Program-made: the position numbers and the translations under genes
NCBI GenBank assembly: GCA_001430745.1
Contig: KQ482051.1
Span: 193,958-242,114 of the forward strand
Source: Auxenochlorella pyrenoidosa
Taxonomy: Eukaryota; Chlorophyta; Trebouxiophyceae; Chlorellales; Chlorellaceae
Direction: 5' to 3'
Length of the DNA: 48,157 nt
In this document: in pieces, positions 31,983-44,113 of the stretch
Numbering within the stretch: the stretch's first letter is position 1
Layout of the letters: the number at the start of each line of letters is the position of its first letter
The notes under the pieces: generated by a model
Database searches by the model: none
Seen by the model: the letters and a program-made list of their open reading frames with translations, nothing else
Told to the model about the DNA's origin: nothing

Positions 31983-34900
31983 TCAATCCTTGCCTGCCTG
32001 CCCCGCAGCCATGCCCGCTTGGCCGCTGCCGCCCCTGCTGCTGCCGCTGCCGGTCGTTCCGCCCTCGCCGGCCCTGCCGCTGCCCCCGCCCTCGCCAGCA
32101 CTGCTTTCGTCACGGCAAATCATGTTGAGCAGGTACAGGTTGATCTCGCGGTACACTCCAGCTGCAGCAGCAATGGGGAGAGCAGGAGTCATAGCAGCAA
32201 GGCTGCTCGAGGCAGCGTGCACGCAGTGCATGCAACCAGGAATGCGTGACAACAGCTCTCGTGCTCATGCTTCCAGTGGCTGGCCCATGCGCCCCTACAC
32301 AGCATGAGCACTGCTGCTGCTTCGGCCTGGCCATTGTCTGCCCTTTTCCAAGCAGCCCAGATCAAGCGGCTTGCCCCAGCGCAGGTACACCCCCAGGAGT
32401 GTGAGCTCACACTCACCCAGGAAGTGTCGGCCATCCCACATTGGCCGCCGCTTCATGCCCAGCAGCGGCCGGGTGATGTTGTATGCATCCAGCAAGTCCC
32501 AGCCTGCTGCCCGGGTGTGCTCTATCGCCATGGCGTCGTGGCCGCTGCGGCAAGGGTGCGCGGCGAGCAGGGGCCGGCAGTTGGCCGCTGAGGAGCCCCA
32601 CCCTGCTGCTGGGTGTGCTGGGACAGACCAGCCAGAGAGCCTGTGCACCACGGCAGTTGCTGGCAAGCATTCCCTGGCTGCCCGGCACGGTGGTAGTGGT
32701 GCAGCGCTCGCCCGCACCAGCTGCTGTCCTGCAACTGCAGGCCGCAGTCATAGCCCCAGACGAGTGACAAACAGTTGGGGCGCCACTCACGGCTGCACCG
32801 GCACCTTGCGCCCGCGGTTGGCGGTGGTGCCTCGCCAGATGGCGTGCCCGCGCTGCGGCGCCACCGCCGCCGCGCCCGCCGCCGCGATGGCGGGCCAGTC
32901 GGGCAGCGCGTTGCTGGAGGCCCAGAGCCCCGAGTTGACCACCAGGTGGGTGGGCCGCAGGTCCTTGACCGGCCCCGCCAGGCCCTGCAGGCCGCGCAGA
33001 TGAGGCCAGGCGGGGACAGGAGGGGTGATGATGGCGGCATGCCGAGGCTGGCCTGGGCCGCTGCTTGGCGGCAGCTGCACAGGGCTGTGTTGGGCTGCCT
33101 GCCACTCTGCTCCTGCGTCACCCAAGCTTCATGTCGCTGCCCCCTCCCCGTGCGCCGCCCACCTCTGCCAGGTGGTGCGCCCAGTCGGCCGGCGAGTTGC
33201 AGGTGGCGGGGGCGCAGGGGCGGCGCCCCTTCAGGTAGGGCGGGAAGCCGTAGTGGCCGTGCATCTTGTTTGGGTAGGTGGTGTAGGTCATGTGGGCGAC
33301 TGCGGGCAGGTGCGGCGGGGGGGGGGGGGGTCGAGCAGGCGCGTTGCCGCACGCACAAAGCGCAGCCAGGGGCCAGCAGGGCCAGCTCTGTGCTCTTCCA
33401 TAGCTGCCAAGCTTCCCCCGCCAGCGCGCCCCGGCCGCCCACCCCTGCCCCCCACCCACCCACCAAAGATGTCGCCGCCGGCCCCCCCCAGGCGCCGCCG
33501 GTAGTACCGGTTCTCGTGCTTCTCCTCCTCGGGCGGCTTCCACCCCGAGCCGGGCACCCAGTCGGCGCGGAAGCAGTCGCACAGCTCGCGCCCGTTGAAC
33601 AGCCGGTTGGTGCCCCGCAAAAAGTCGTTCCAGCTGTGGGCGAGGGGTGGGGTGCGGGGGAGCACGGGATGTGGGCAGGCCTGAGCCACAGCGGGTTGCG
33701 GTGCTATGCAGGCACTTGAATTTCCAGGTGCAGGGGATGGAAGGCCGGGCGGACAGAGCCAGCTGAGGGGTGTGGGGGGTGCGACGGCAGGGGCGCGGGG
33801 GTGGGATGGGGTGGGTGGGTCATCCAGGGAAAGTCGAAGGCAGCACAAACCCTGCCCGCGCCTGCCTCGCCGCCCCCCCGCGCCCCCCCCCCCCCCCACC
33901 TGGGCCACTCGTGCTCGTTGGCCACGCTGGGCTCGCCGGGGGCGCCGCCCAGCGGGGCCGGCCACTCGCCGCGCTCCAGGAAGTGCAGCAGGGTGAGGTA
34001 CTGGTACCTGCGTGTGTGGGCGCGGTAAGGCAGGCATGAGCACCGGGAAGGCGGGCAGTGAGCAGCAGAAGAGCATATGAGAAGGGAGCAGCAGCGCGGG
34101 TAACGTGCGCAGAGTGGCTGGCGTGCTGGTCGGGCAACAAGCAGCAGCGGAGGGCTCCAGCAGCAGCACGCTTCCCCCCGCAGAGTGCGACTGCGACTGC
34201 CAGGCCTATGCCATCGGCTCGGCCCACCTGGTCACGCTGTCCCCCACAAACACCAGCCGCTTGCCCGCCAGGCAGCGCTGCGCCTGCGCATGGCTGAACC
34301 GCCGCAGCTGGCAGCCCCGCACTGCCAACTGGTCTGCGGTGCCGTTGGCCTGGCCCCACTGCACCGCCCAGAGCGGCAGCGGGCCGCGGAGGGAGCAGTG
34401 CGGCGGCGGTGGTGGGGGCGGAGGGGCGGGCGGGAATGGCATGCCGCTGCGCCTGCTGGCCTGCGCGCCGCCGCCGCGGGCCATGCTGCCGCCGCTGCCG
34501 GGCCCACACAGGATGCAGCTGGGGTCGGGGCTGCGCCAGGTGTCACCGCCGCGCAGCGCCTGCAGGCAGAAAGGTGCATGGAGTGGGACTGGAGGTGGGC
34601 TTCCTTATCTCTCAGACTCAAAGATTTGGCCGGCCATCAGCCAGACACTGATCGCCTGGCCCAGGAGCGCAGGGCTTGTGAAGAGGGTTGCCCGGAGGTG
34701 TCGGCGGCAGCAGGCACGATGCCCACCCACCCACACACGTGCGCTGGCATTGCTCACCCATCTTGGACGCGACAAATAGTCTAGCAGCGGAGTCGACGTG
34801 CGGTACTGCTGCACCATAAGCCCTGCCAAGCAGCACAGCAGCAGGAGTGCCGTCGCTGCCGCCAGAGCTGCGGCCCGCCGCACTGCACGGGGGTCTGGCA

Positions 34901-35040
34901 GCCCGGCATGCAGGCCTGCAAGAGCAGAACAGTGGGCCCTTATCGCATTTGGTTTGCGTACTGGTCAAAGACAATGATGCAGTTCAAACACCATTGCAAA
35001 TGGACCCCCAGCGTTCGTACGCACCTTTGGCAGCTGCCAT
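31983..35040 (-). CDS. Type II membrane SGNH / PC-esterase-like protein (473 aa)
   Basis: Nine exons join in frame: 35040-35025, 34915-34758, 34559-34228, 34007-33900, 33633-33464, 33299-33163, 32984-32791, 32544-32417 and 32161-31983. A short cytosolic N-terminus is followed by one hydrophobic segment (about residues 20-40, ALLLLCCLAGLMV), as in Golgi type II enzymes. A Pro run is followed by GCQLRRFSHAQAQRCLAGKR and FVGDSVTRYQ, giving the catalytic Ser at about 166. Near the C-terminus, MWDGRHFL carries the D409/H412 pair of the SGNH DxxH motif. This combination is typical of PC-esterase families (plant TBL acetyltransferases, CASD1-type O-acetyltransferases), so sugar O-acetylation or deacetylation in the Golgi is the likely role; the substrate is unknown. 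Paired cysteines and HMTYTTYPNKMHGHYGFPPY lie in the lumenal domain. The tail after NLYLLNMIC is Gly/Ser-rich low complexity. The first coding exon is only 16 nt. Confidence 0.82.
33305..33330. repeat. Homopolymer G tract in an intron
   Basis: A run of about 14 G lies in an intron of the esterase-like gene. A C run of similar length lies near 33884-33898 in the neighbouring intron. Both are likely length-variable and error-prone in assembly. Confidence 0.8.
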
Positions 35041-35599
35041 TTTGGGGCGCCGCCCACCTCTGCCGCCGCTGGCTGTCGATGACGCTGAATGCGCACCGTG
35101 CCGTCGCCTGCTGCAGACTGATCGGACCAATGTCAAAGAGTCATTGGCTGCGCAGCGGCGGACAGGGAGAAGGGCAGGCGGGCGTTGATGTTGCACCAAG
35201 CAGACAAGGACCGGGAAATGCGCCTTCTGTCGCTTAAAAAGAATCAATAGACGCACAGAGCACGAACTGGGCGCTGGGAAAGTATTAGCGCCGCATGCGC
35301 CACCGTGGTGACGGGCGCGCGCCCCCATGGGCCGCTATGCTGGCTGACACCCCATGGGCTCTCATCCCCTGACGGACTTATTACCCGATCTCACGAATGG
35401 GAGGGATGCCCGGGGGCGAGGGTATGCCACTTGCGGCTGTCACCGCCTGGCAGCACTGACGGCAAACTGAACTGCACACCGTCGCGGTGCGCTGCCTGTA
35501 TCAAGCAAGATTTAAACAATTCGCCAAGAAGATCATATATTTTTATGCATCAATAATCTTAACTCGACATAACTCGATCGCTCAACAAACACGTTCCGA
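35041..35599. other. Intergenic: esterase-like gene promoter and hydrolase 3' UTR
   Basis: About 560 bases between two minus-strand genes. The part at 35500-35590 is clearly AT-richer than its surroundings, as expected of the hydrolase 3' UTR. No RNA gene or exon was recognised. Confidence 0.5.
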
Positions 35600-37516
35600 T
35601 CAACAAGCGGGGGTGGCAGCCACCACCTCTCGGCACCGTGCTGCCAGCCCTGGCCGTGCTGGCTCATGAAGCCGCTTCTCAGCAGCTCCAGCCAGAGGCA
35701 GCCGCAATGCTGGCGTTGCAGACAGCCTCGGTGCCGGCTTTGCTCCAGCTGCAGGCAGGGAGGCCGCTTGGCCTGCAACTGCCTTGCCTGCTGGTGGCGT
35801 CTGCACAGCCACAGTCACAGTGCTGCCTTGCACTGGCTCTGCCCCAGCTGCTGCAGGGCCGGCAGCGCCTCGTGGAGCCGGCTGCAGCCGCGGACGGGGC
35901 ACCACTGCATGCGGCTGCATCAGCCCATGGCCATAGAAGAAGCCAGCCACACGGTGAGTGGCCTCCCGCACCCAGTGGGCACCGATAAAGTGCTTGGCCC
36001 CACGCAGGATGTAGGCTTCGCAGCGGGGAAACACCCGCCACGCGCGCTCTGCCGCTGCCGCGCCGCCGCCGAGAAAGTCCAGCTCCGCCGCAAGCAGCAG
36101 GGTGGGGGCCTGCAGCCGGCGCAGTTGCGCGTCGCGAAAGGGCTGCGGCGGCCGCGGTAGGCTCGCACCGTGCCTGCAGCAGCAGAGCGGGATGGGGACC
36201 TGAGCAAGCGCTGCCAGCATAAAGTGACTTGTGAATCAGCTGGCACTAAACTCTGGAAGCCAAAAAGCAGCTCAGGTGTGGCAGCCAGCACACGCTGATC
36301 TTCAAACTGTGGGAGCTGGGAGGTGTCGGGCCGTCGATAAGCAGAACAACTGAAAGAGCACCCTGATGCATCAACCACTCCAGACTGCCGTCCAGATGCC
36401 TCAAGGCCATTTTAGCGTCCACGCCCTCCTCACCGCATTGCGAGGCGCAGGTAGTCGGTGGCGGGGTCCCGGCTGAGGGGCTCATCGCACAGCGTGCACA
36501 GCGCCAGCCAGGACGTCCACTCGCAGGGCAGCAGCCGGTACAGCAGCGCGGGCAGCAGCAGCTGCAGCGCAATGCGCGCCTGCATGGCCGGGCTCACAAA
36601 ACCTGCAGCAGCGGGGTGATAAAAACGGTCGGAAGTTGCCATGAGGAGGGCAGAAGGTGGAGCGCACATGAGTACATGCACGCGCCCAGGCAGGCAGCCG
36701 GCTGAGGCAGAGACGCGCAGACAGACGTACATCCAACAAACATTAGGGTGCGTATCAGCACACATGTCACCCCGCCCAGTGACACCCACACCCAGCCGGC
36801 AGGCAGGCACAGGGGGCGCACGCGCTGCTTGCCTGGGTGCAGCCCCAGCGGCACCACCAGCGCCGCGCCGCCCACCGCGTCCGGCCAGATGGCCGCCAGG
36901 TCCAGCAGCGCGCCGCCCCCCAGGCAGACGCCCAGGTGGGCCGGAGGACGCGCCCCGCCGCGCATGAGGCCCAGCCCCTCGATCACTTCTGCGCACCACC
37001 GGCCGTACCCATGGCGCCGGGTGTCCAGCGCAACTGGCTGGCTGCGGCTGCCGGCTGCACGGCACGGAATCGGGCGGAACAGAGGAGGGAGGGGGTGGTG
37101 GAGTGTCGCGCATGCCATGCGGCGAGGGGCAGCTCACAAGCCGTGCATGGTTGCAGGTGCACCCGCAGGCCAGCCGCCGCAACGTGCCCCAGGGCACGAG
37201 CAGACGGCCAAACATGCGGCCGTGGACCCGGCTCACGCTGGCAGGGGAAGTCTGGGGCAATGATGCGGAAGCGCGAGGCCAGGGGCGCAAAGGCTGCAAG
37301 CAGCAGGGGGCCGGGCAGCGCGGCGGCGGGCCACAGCAGCAGCGGCGCGGCAGCTGGATGGCCGGCCATGGTCACGTGGACGGCGCCGTAGCTGTCGGTG
37401 ATGACCAGCCGCTCCTGGTGGGGGAAGGGCAGGCTCGCCAGTGCCGCTGTGTAGTGCGCCCGAAGTGCCCGCTCGCCGGTTGAGCTGGTGGAGAGCGGTG
37501 GCAGCGGCGGCAGCAT
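35600..37516 (-). CDS. Alpha/beta hydrolase with Cys in the nucleophile elbow (414 aa)
   Basis: Four exons join in frame: 37516-37237, 37054-36833, 36602-36434 and 36173-35600. The core has the order of an alpha/beta hydrolase fold: strand RLVITDSYGAVHV, RFRIIAPDFP, nucleophile elbow HLGVCLGGGALLDLA, strand ALVVPLGLHPG, then APTLLLAAELDFLGGG and YILRGAKHFIG. The elbow would normally be G-x-S-x-G; here Cys137 replaces Ser, with candidate acid D256 and base H285. Dienelactone hydrolases use such a GxCxGG elbow, but the cap region and C-terminus differ. The usual HG oxyanion motif after the first strand is WPAA instead. The last 100 residues are Pro/Ala-rich and probably disordered. The second intron needs a GC donor (GCAAGC at 36832) to keep the frame. 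Substrate and location are unknown; an inactive or thiol-type enzyme is possible. Confidence 0.8.
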
Positions 37517-38002
37517 GCCCGCCGCTCTTTAATGACGTTAGCGGCCCAGGTTTGGCTCTCCTTTTGGTGATCAGCACGAGTGCAGGATAGGTGGGCCGGC
37601 GGAAGCTAGCTGAGCTTGGCCGCAAGGCCGCCTGCAAGGGCGGAGCGGCGGCAGCAGCAGCGGCCACTTGGCTTGGGTGCGGGCCATGGCGGAGGCAACT
37701 CTTTCATGCGTGCATACATTATGAGCTTTCAAAACCTAAAGCAAACACCTCCGGAGAGCACCTTTGCTGCGGCCGGCGTGCGAACTGTTGCTCCTCGTGC
37801 CGATTCTTGAACGCTTGCAGGGCAATAGTGTAGGAACGGGAGAGTCTTTACTTGAGCGCACCGAGTGCAGCCTGCCTTTTGCAGCAGCAGATGTGCTGGC
37901 GGGCAAAGCAGCTGCAGCTTGCCGCCGGAGAGAAGATGTTGAGGAGATGTTGCCCCAATCTTGCAAGGTTTTCTGACATGTGTTTCATTATGTTGCAAGT
38001 CG
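37517..38002. other. Intergenic: hydrolase promoter and F-box gene 3' UTR
   Basis: About 490 bases between two minus-strand genes. No clear repeats, RNA genes or exons. The patch 37700-37760 is somewhat AT-richer. Confidence 0.45.
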
Positions 38003-40893
38003 TCAGCCAGCAGCGCCCTGCGAGCATCCTGCTGCCACCAGAAGCTGCGCCATGGCGCCTGCTTCGCCTGCCCCACCGCCGTGCCCGCTGCCGCCTGCAC
38101 CGCCATCCTGCCGCCGCGGCGCCGCCAGCAGCGCCGCCGCAGCCGCCTCCTCCAGCTGCTCCAGGCTGCCCGCGCTCCTAGCCCTCTTGCCGCCGGCCGA
38201 TGCGCTGCCACGCCGCGGCTCGCCGGGCGGCGGCACCCGCCTCAGGTCCAGCTCTGGGCAGGCCCCGAGCGCGGCCGCCAGCCCGGCAGCGCCGCCATGC
38301 CCTCGCTCCTCCGCTGCCAGCAGCGCGCACGAGTGGCGCAGCTGCCTCAGGCTGGGCAGCGCGGCCAGCAGGCCGCGCCAGTCGGCTGCCGAGGTGGGCA
38401 TGGCCCAGCAGCGGGACAGGTCCAGGTGCGTGAGCAGGGACAGGCTGCGCAGCGGGTCTGCTGGGAGGTGCGGGAATGCGTTGCCAGACACATCCAGGTG
38501 CTCCAGCAGGGGAGGCAGCGCCACAAGCGGCTGCGTATGCGCCGTTACGTCCACCCCGCAAACGCCGCGGCCCGCCTGCGGTGCTGCTGCCCCGCCCATG
38601 GCGGCCGGGGGAGGCAGCGTCGCCAGGTGGTTGTTGGCCAGCAGCAGCGTGCGCAGCGGGAGGGAGCCCAGGTGCGGCGGCAGTGACTCCAGGGCGCAGG
38701 ACGAAAAGTCCAGGTGCCTGCGAGGGGCATGCGCAGGAGGACGAAGTGGTCAGGGCTGCGAGACGCGGCCCTGGCAGGTAAGCGGGCGAGGGGGTCTTCT
38801 TGCGCACGCCAGCAAGTGCGCACACGGCAAGCCATCAGGCATGCGTTGATGTACAGGCAGGCCCCGGCACGGAAGCACGCAACATGGGGCAGCGTGGGCC
38901 AGGGGGCGGGCACCCACCGCAGGTGCTGCAGGGCGGCCAGCGGCAGGAAGGGGTCGGGCTTCACCATGCAGGCCTCGCCAAAGGCCTCCAGTTTGTCGCA
39001 GCCTGGGGGTGAGGAGGGCGCCAGGCAGGGCACGCATGACATGGGAAGTGGACAAGCGGGGCGAGGCAAGGCAGGGAGACGGGCGGAGGCGGCAGGGGCG
39101 GCGGCAGAGGGATGGCGGCTGGGCCCTGTCCCACGGCGGCCCGACCACCCAGAACCGCAGAGAGCGTCGCGCAACGCCGAGGCGCACACCTCGGAAGGAG
39201 AGCAGCGTCAGCTGGGGCAGGTCTGCGACGACGTCGGGCACGCCGCTGAGCGCGCCGTCGGGCAGGCGCAGCTCCAGCAGGCTGCGCGCCGCGCGCAGCG
39301 GCGCCAGCGCACCCTCCTCGTCTGCAGGAGCAGGTGAGCCAGGGCTGGGCTGCCGGGTGGTCTGGGTGCGGGCTGCACAGGCAACAGCCGCCCCCCAGGC
39401 AACTTCCAAGCACAGCATGCAGCAAGCGTGGCTGGTTCCCCATCCAGCCATGTGGGCGGCCCTGTCTCCCCTCTTGCCAGCCTGTCTCCCCCCTGCACCG
39501 GCCTCGGCTCGCCTGCTTGCAGCAGGTAGGTGGCGGCGGTGCCCAGCGTGACGCTGCGCAGGCGGGTCAGCCGGGCAAAGCAGCGCGGCAGCTCGTCCCA
39601 GCCCTCTGTCTCCTGCTCCCCCTCGCCCACCCTGCAGGGCAACAAGACAGGCAAAGGCAGAAGACCGCCCTCCCATGGTCAAACGAAACCCAGACTCCCA
39701 GCCTCGGCTGCTGAAGCTTGCTCAGCTGGCGCCGCACACGCCCAACCATCTCCTTGCTGTGCTGTGCCGCCCTGCACTGCGTCGCTGCCAGCGTTGCCTC
39801 TTGCCGCGGCAGCCCAGCAGCGACACTTGCAGCGCAGCAGCCCCAGTGCAGCACAACCCCCCCCCCCTCCCCCCACCCCCCACCGGTCGATGTGCAGCTC
39901 TGTGAGGGAGGGCGGTAGCAGCAGCTCCGCCATGCCGGGCAGCGCGTCCCGCAGCTCCAGGCTCTCCAGCTGCGGGCGGCACGGGAGCAGTTCGCTGCCT
40001 GATGTGGCCGGGGCAAGCGGCGCCGGCTTGCAAGCGCAGCGGCCAGCAGTGTGGGGGCACCCTGGGCTGGCCAACTACCGAGCAGCCTGCTGCAGCAGCT
40101 CGCCGCCTGGCGCTGCAGTTGGCCCCCGGATTATATCCCCCTCCCAGCTATTCCCGCTAGCCGCCGCCTTCACCGTGGCCTGCGCCGTCCCGCCCCGCCC
40201 GAAGCGCGCCTGCGACATGCCGGCCAGCCAGCGCCAGTCCACCCACAGGTATGGCCACTCCCCGCAGCCGCCCTCCAGCACCAGCCGGCGCAGCGCCGGC
40301 GCCAGCGGCTGCAGCAGCGCCGGCAGCAGCGCCAGGGCGTCGGGGTACAGCAGGCCAATGTGCAGCTGGGAGATGGCGCCGGCGCGGCGCGCCAGCCAGG
40401 CCGCCACGCGCTCCGCGCTGAGGGCGCAGGGTGTCGTGTAGCTGTTGCGCCTGCGAGGGGGGGGGGGCCAGGGGTCGAGGGAAAGGGCGGAGGGGGGCTG
40501 GCGTGAGGAGGGATGGTGCGGCGCTTGCCGGGTGCCTTCTCAAGCGGCACAGGAGAAGGCGACCAGAGGCGCTGCCACTGCCCAGGCATGGTGGCGGCCC
40601 GGCGAGGGGACCAAACAGACTGCCGCCAGGCTGCGCCACTCGTAAAAGGGCGCAGAGGCGCGAGCAGAGACCTGCCTGTCACGCCCGCGCGAGCGCTTGG
40701 GCGGCAGGTCGAACCGCACGCTGCGGAACAGCTCTGCTCGATCGCGCAGCAGCGCCGCCCAGCGGCGGCACGTGCCGGCGGCCACCCGCAGCGTGCCGTC
40801 GTCCAGCACCGCAAAGCACTGCGCCAGCAGATCGTCGCTGAGCGCGCTGATGGCAGGGCCAGCGCCGCCGTCGCCGCCTGCATTGGCGTCCAT
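38003..40893 (-). CDS. F-box / leucine-rich-repeat protein (about 560 aa)
   Basis: Exons: first from 40893 to about 40620 (donor uncertain), then 40450-40174, 39969-39884, 39631-39513, 39321-39190, 39002-38918 and 38717-38003. The N-terminus ISALSDDLLAQCFAVLDDGT then RVAAGTCRRWAALL matches an F-box (residues about 14-55), which normally recruits substrates to an SCF ubiquitin ligase through SKP1. Leucine-rich repeats follow: LESLELRDALPGMAELLLP, LLELRLPDGALSGVPDVV, LDFSSCALESLPPHLGSL, LRTLLLANNHLATLP, LLEHLDVSGNAFPHLP and LTHLDLSRC. This is the common algal FBXL layout, with substrate binding by the LRRs. The C-terminal tail is Ala/Gly-rich. The fourth intron needs a GC donor (GCGAGC at 39512). 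The first junction needs a phase-2 donor; GTGGCG near 40620 is the best option and the GTCTCT at 40671 would break frame. Confidence 0.82.
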
Positions 40894-41540
40894 TGCTACA
40901 GGCGGGAGGCGGCGGTGGCGGGAGGAAGCACATGAGTGCAGCGGGGGCTTGAGCACGGCGTGCTACAAGATTGATCAGAGTATGCAGCTCTTCCTGGATG
41001 CCGAAACAGGCTGTCACGACAAGCAAAAAGGCGAGCCAGGTTGCGTGTTTGCTGCCCTGGCTTTCGCACGTTCTGGTGAGGCCTCTTTTGAGCCCATAGC
41101 CGATATTGGAGGTGTAATTCACCGGCGAAACCCGGTGCGACCTCCCGAAGAGGCCTTGGCAGAGGAGCCGGGTGTGTCTGCAGCCCTTTGCCAAGGGGTC
41201 TGGGGCCGCTGTTGCAGCTTAGGGGTCCGCTGATGTACCGAGTATGAACAGGAAAGTGCAGAGTGCCTCTCCCCTCTAATGCCATGCGGAGTCGGGGCCG
41301 CGCCCGGCACATTGAATGACACAATACATCGACCCCCGTGCCGCTGACAGCGGGCTGCTCTCATAGGCTCACAGTATTTTGAAAGCATTACAATGGGTAG
41401 GTGGTAAATTGCTATAAGGCACAGCTCAAAGAAGTAATGGTATCAGATATGTGAAGCAACAATCAGAGGGTCAAGAAACACGACGGCAGAAGGGGATGTA
41501 GAGGCAGCATCGCGGCAGATTACCTACAAAATTGCATGGC
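40894..41540. other. Intergenic: F-box gene promoter and 3' UTR of the tail-anchored gene
   Basis: The region lies between two minus-strand genes. TTACA at 41388 reads TGTAA on the minus strand, about 150 bases past the stop at 41541, a good polyadenylation candidate. The section 41390-41520 is AT-richer. No RNA gene seen. Confidence 0.55.
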
Positions 41541-44113
41541 TCAAAGCTGCAAATCGGCTGGCAGCACACGAGCCAGCATGATGGACAGGAGTACACATAA
41601 AATTGCTGCACCCAGTGCAAGGGTTCGCTGCAAGGTGCTGAAGTGCGTCGCCACCGGTGCCCGCAGTAGCTGGGCAGCAGCAGGAGCAACAACCCGGGCC
41701 AACTTGCCTTTTGCACGCCTGGCTGCAGTGACTGGCTTTTCCGCTGCAGCTGGTGTGCAGCGCGCTGGTCCAGCCGCAGCTGCTGCAGACGGCCATGCAT
41801 CAAGCGCTGCAGCAGGCACAGCCATGGCCGGCAGCGCAGCGGCAGGCTCTGGCGTGGGCGGGGACAACGGCGGCGCTGCCGTGGCCACAGCTGCTTCATA
41901 CCCCTCAGCCGGCATTCCTGCCAGCAATCCCTGGGTGGGAAGCTCATCTGATCCTGCCGGGCAAGGGCCAGTGTCCTTGCATGCTGAAGCCGCCTCGCCT
42001 GCTACTGCTTCTGCAGCAGCAGCCTGTAGTGCGGGCTCCGCAGCGTTTGTCGAGCCCTGGCCTGAGCAGCTCTGGGCACAGGGCACCAGCTCTGCAATCG
42101 CCGCGGCCCCTGCATCTGCACTGCTCTTTGCACCAAGCGGGTTGGTGGCCTGCCTGCATGCCGCCTCGTCGCGAAGCAGCCGCTCGTGCCGTCGCCGAGG
42201 GTGCCGCCGCCGCTCTGCTGCTGAGGCCTTTTTGCTTGCCACACATGAGGAGCATTTCTGCTGCTGCTGCTGAGCCTGTTCAGTCACTGCCACTTGCGTG
42301 GCGGCTGCCAGTTCCGCCTGCTGCTGCACATGCCGCTGCGGCTCTGCCTGCTGCTGCTCCTGCTGCGACTGCTCCTGCTGCTGCTCCTCTGCGAAAGCGC
42401 CCGCAGCAGCAGGCACCTCCTTGCATGTTCCTGCGTCCTCATCGTACTGGGCTCGTGCCAGATGCTCCTCTTGCGCAGCACACGCCGCCTCGAAAGCCTC
42501 TCTGCAGCAAATCCTGGGCAGGGTGCCAGCAAAGAGTTGAGGGCAGAGCGCTGGCCAGCCTGGTGCCGTGACATTCCAACCTCATCATGTGGTGGGGCAG
42601 GGCAGCACGAGTGCCACCTGGCATTCTGGGCGAGGCAGACAGCGTGGCAGGACAGGCCCGCTGTCCCGCGGTGCGCACCTGAGGTCGCGACAGACGGGCA
42701 GCATGCCTTGCTCTGCTGAGTGCTGTGCCCGTGGAGGCATGGGGCTGCTGGCGCATCGCCGCGCCACATCCTCCTGCGGGGGAAAACAGAAACAGAAAGG
42801 CAGCCATGATGCTGGCATGCTGGACAGAGAAATTGTGGTTGGGCAGGCCAATGCCCTACAGCAGCCCTGACCGCAACTCCCACTTCTGCTAGCGGTTGCT
42901 CAGCAACTCCAGGGCAGCGGCTTGGGCATGCAGGCAGCAAGGCAGCGAGCCCCACCTGTGCTGCAGGCCTGGTCGGGGGCCGGGGCAGGGTTGAGGCGCA
43001 CGCTGCCGAGGCGGCGCCCTCCTCCCACCTGCAGGCCCAGCACAGCGGCAGCACGGATCAGCCAGCAGGCAAGAAGAAGAAGGAGGGCTGCAGAAACCTT
43101 CCTTGCACGCCTGGTCCCGCACTGTGAGGCTCACCGCGCAGCACTAGGTGTTGCTCGCCCCGCCTCCCAGCGCACCATGCCTGCCAGCTCCAGTCCTCCC
43201 CGGCCAGCTCAGCCTCGCCCTGCGCCTGTCTTGCAAACAAGAGGGCTTCTACGATGCTGACTAGGGAGCGTGGCGCAGCAGGGCTCCAGCCCGCGCTGCC
43301 ATCTTGGTTGCCGGAGCGGACAGGGAGCGCTTCCAGCAGCGCCAGCCGCAGCTGGTCAGCCTGCGGGGAGGGCCGGGCTGGCGTTCATGGCCTGCCCAGC
43401 AAGCTGGAGCATGCAGCAAGCAGGCGGCACCCAGGCCGCCACTGCAGAATAATCCGCAACGGCTGATGAGCCCCGCTCAAGCGCTCACCTCCGCGTCATT
43501 GAGCACCAGCGGCTGGCAGCTTGCTGTGCCCGCCCCTCCTGCGCCTGCTCCCACGTCGCTGTCGGCTTCGCCGCCCTCTGCCAGCTGCCGCAGGCGGGCC
43601 TCATGCTGCGCCATGCTGCGCTGCCCCTTGGCCAGCCAGGCGCGGCCGCCTGTGGCGTGGAACTCTGCCCGCATCGCCAGCCGCCGGGCGTGCCCGTGCA
43701 GCAGCGCGGCGCGCGCCAGCAGCAACACATCCTGCAGGGCAGACCGCGCCCGGCGCGTCCACCCGCCGCGCTCCAGCTCAGCCCTGCACATGGTCCGTAA
43801 ATAATCAGACGCAGTCACAAAGGGCTGACCAAGGGGCCTTGACGAGCATGGGGAAGCAGCAGGAACGCAACATGGGAAGGCGAGGACCGTATTGTGCGGC
43901 ATCGCGCGGGCCGAAACGCTGCAGCACCCACCTCAGCGCCTGCAAGGCGTCCTTGGCTGGAAAGAGCGGCGCAGCGTCCTTTAGGGAGAGGACGTAGCGC
44001 CATCGGTTGGTCTGGCTCTTGCGCCACAGCGCCCAGGCGACGTCAGCGCGCGCTAGTGCCGCCTCCCGCCAGCACCGAGGGCACACAAGGCCGCCTGCGG
44101 ACGGGCTAGACAT
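41541..44113 (-). CDS. Gln/Ala-rich protein with a C-terminal membrane anchor, family unknown
   Basis: Supported exons are 44113-43932, 43783-43489 and 43360-43135 in frame, and a long last exon ending at 41541. One or more exons between 43030 and 42420 are uncertain because two frames are possible. The N-terminus has CPRCWREAALARADVAWALW, with a CxxC pair, followed by helical sequence (ALQDVLLLARAALLHGHARR) that may be TPR- or MIT-like but is not recognised. The last exon begins REAFEAACAAQEEHLARAQY, then passes into a Gln/Glu run (EEQQQEQSQQEQQQAEPQ) and a long Ala/Pro-rich stretch. It ends with one hydrophobic helix (LALGAAILCVLLSIMLARVL) and six residues, the layout of a tail-anchored protein inserted into ER, mitochondrial or plastid outer membranes with its bulk in the cytosol. 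A TGTAA word follows at 41388. Function unknown. Confidence 0.65.

Noticed and set aside
33305..33900. Long G and C homopolymers as regulatory G-quadruplexes
   Set aside because: They are uninterrupted runs inside introns of one gene, more simply explained as slippage-prone tracts.
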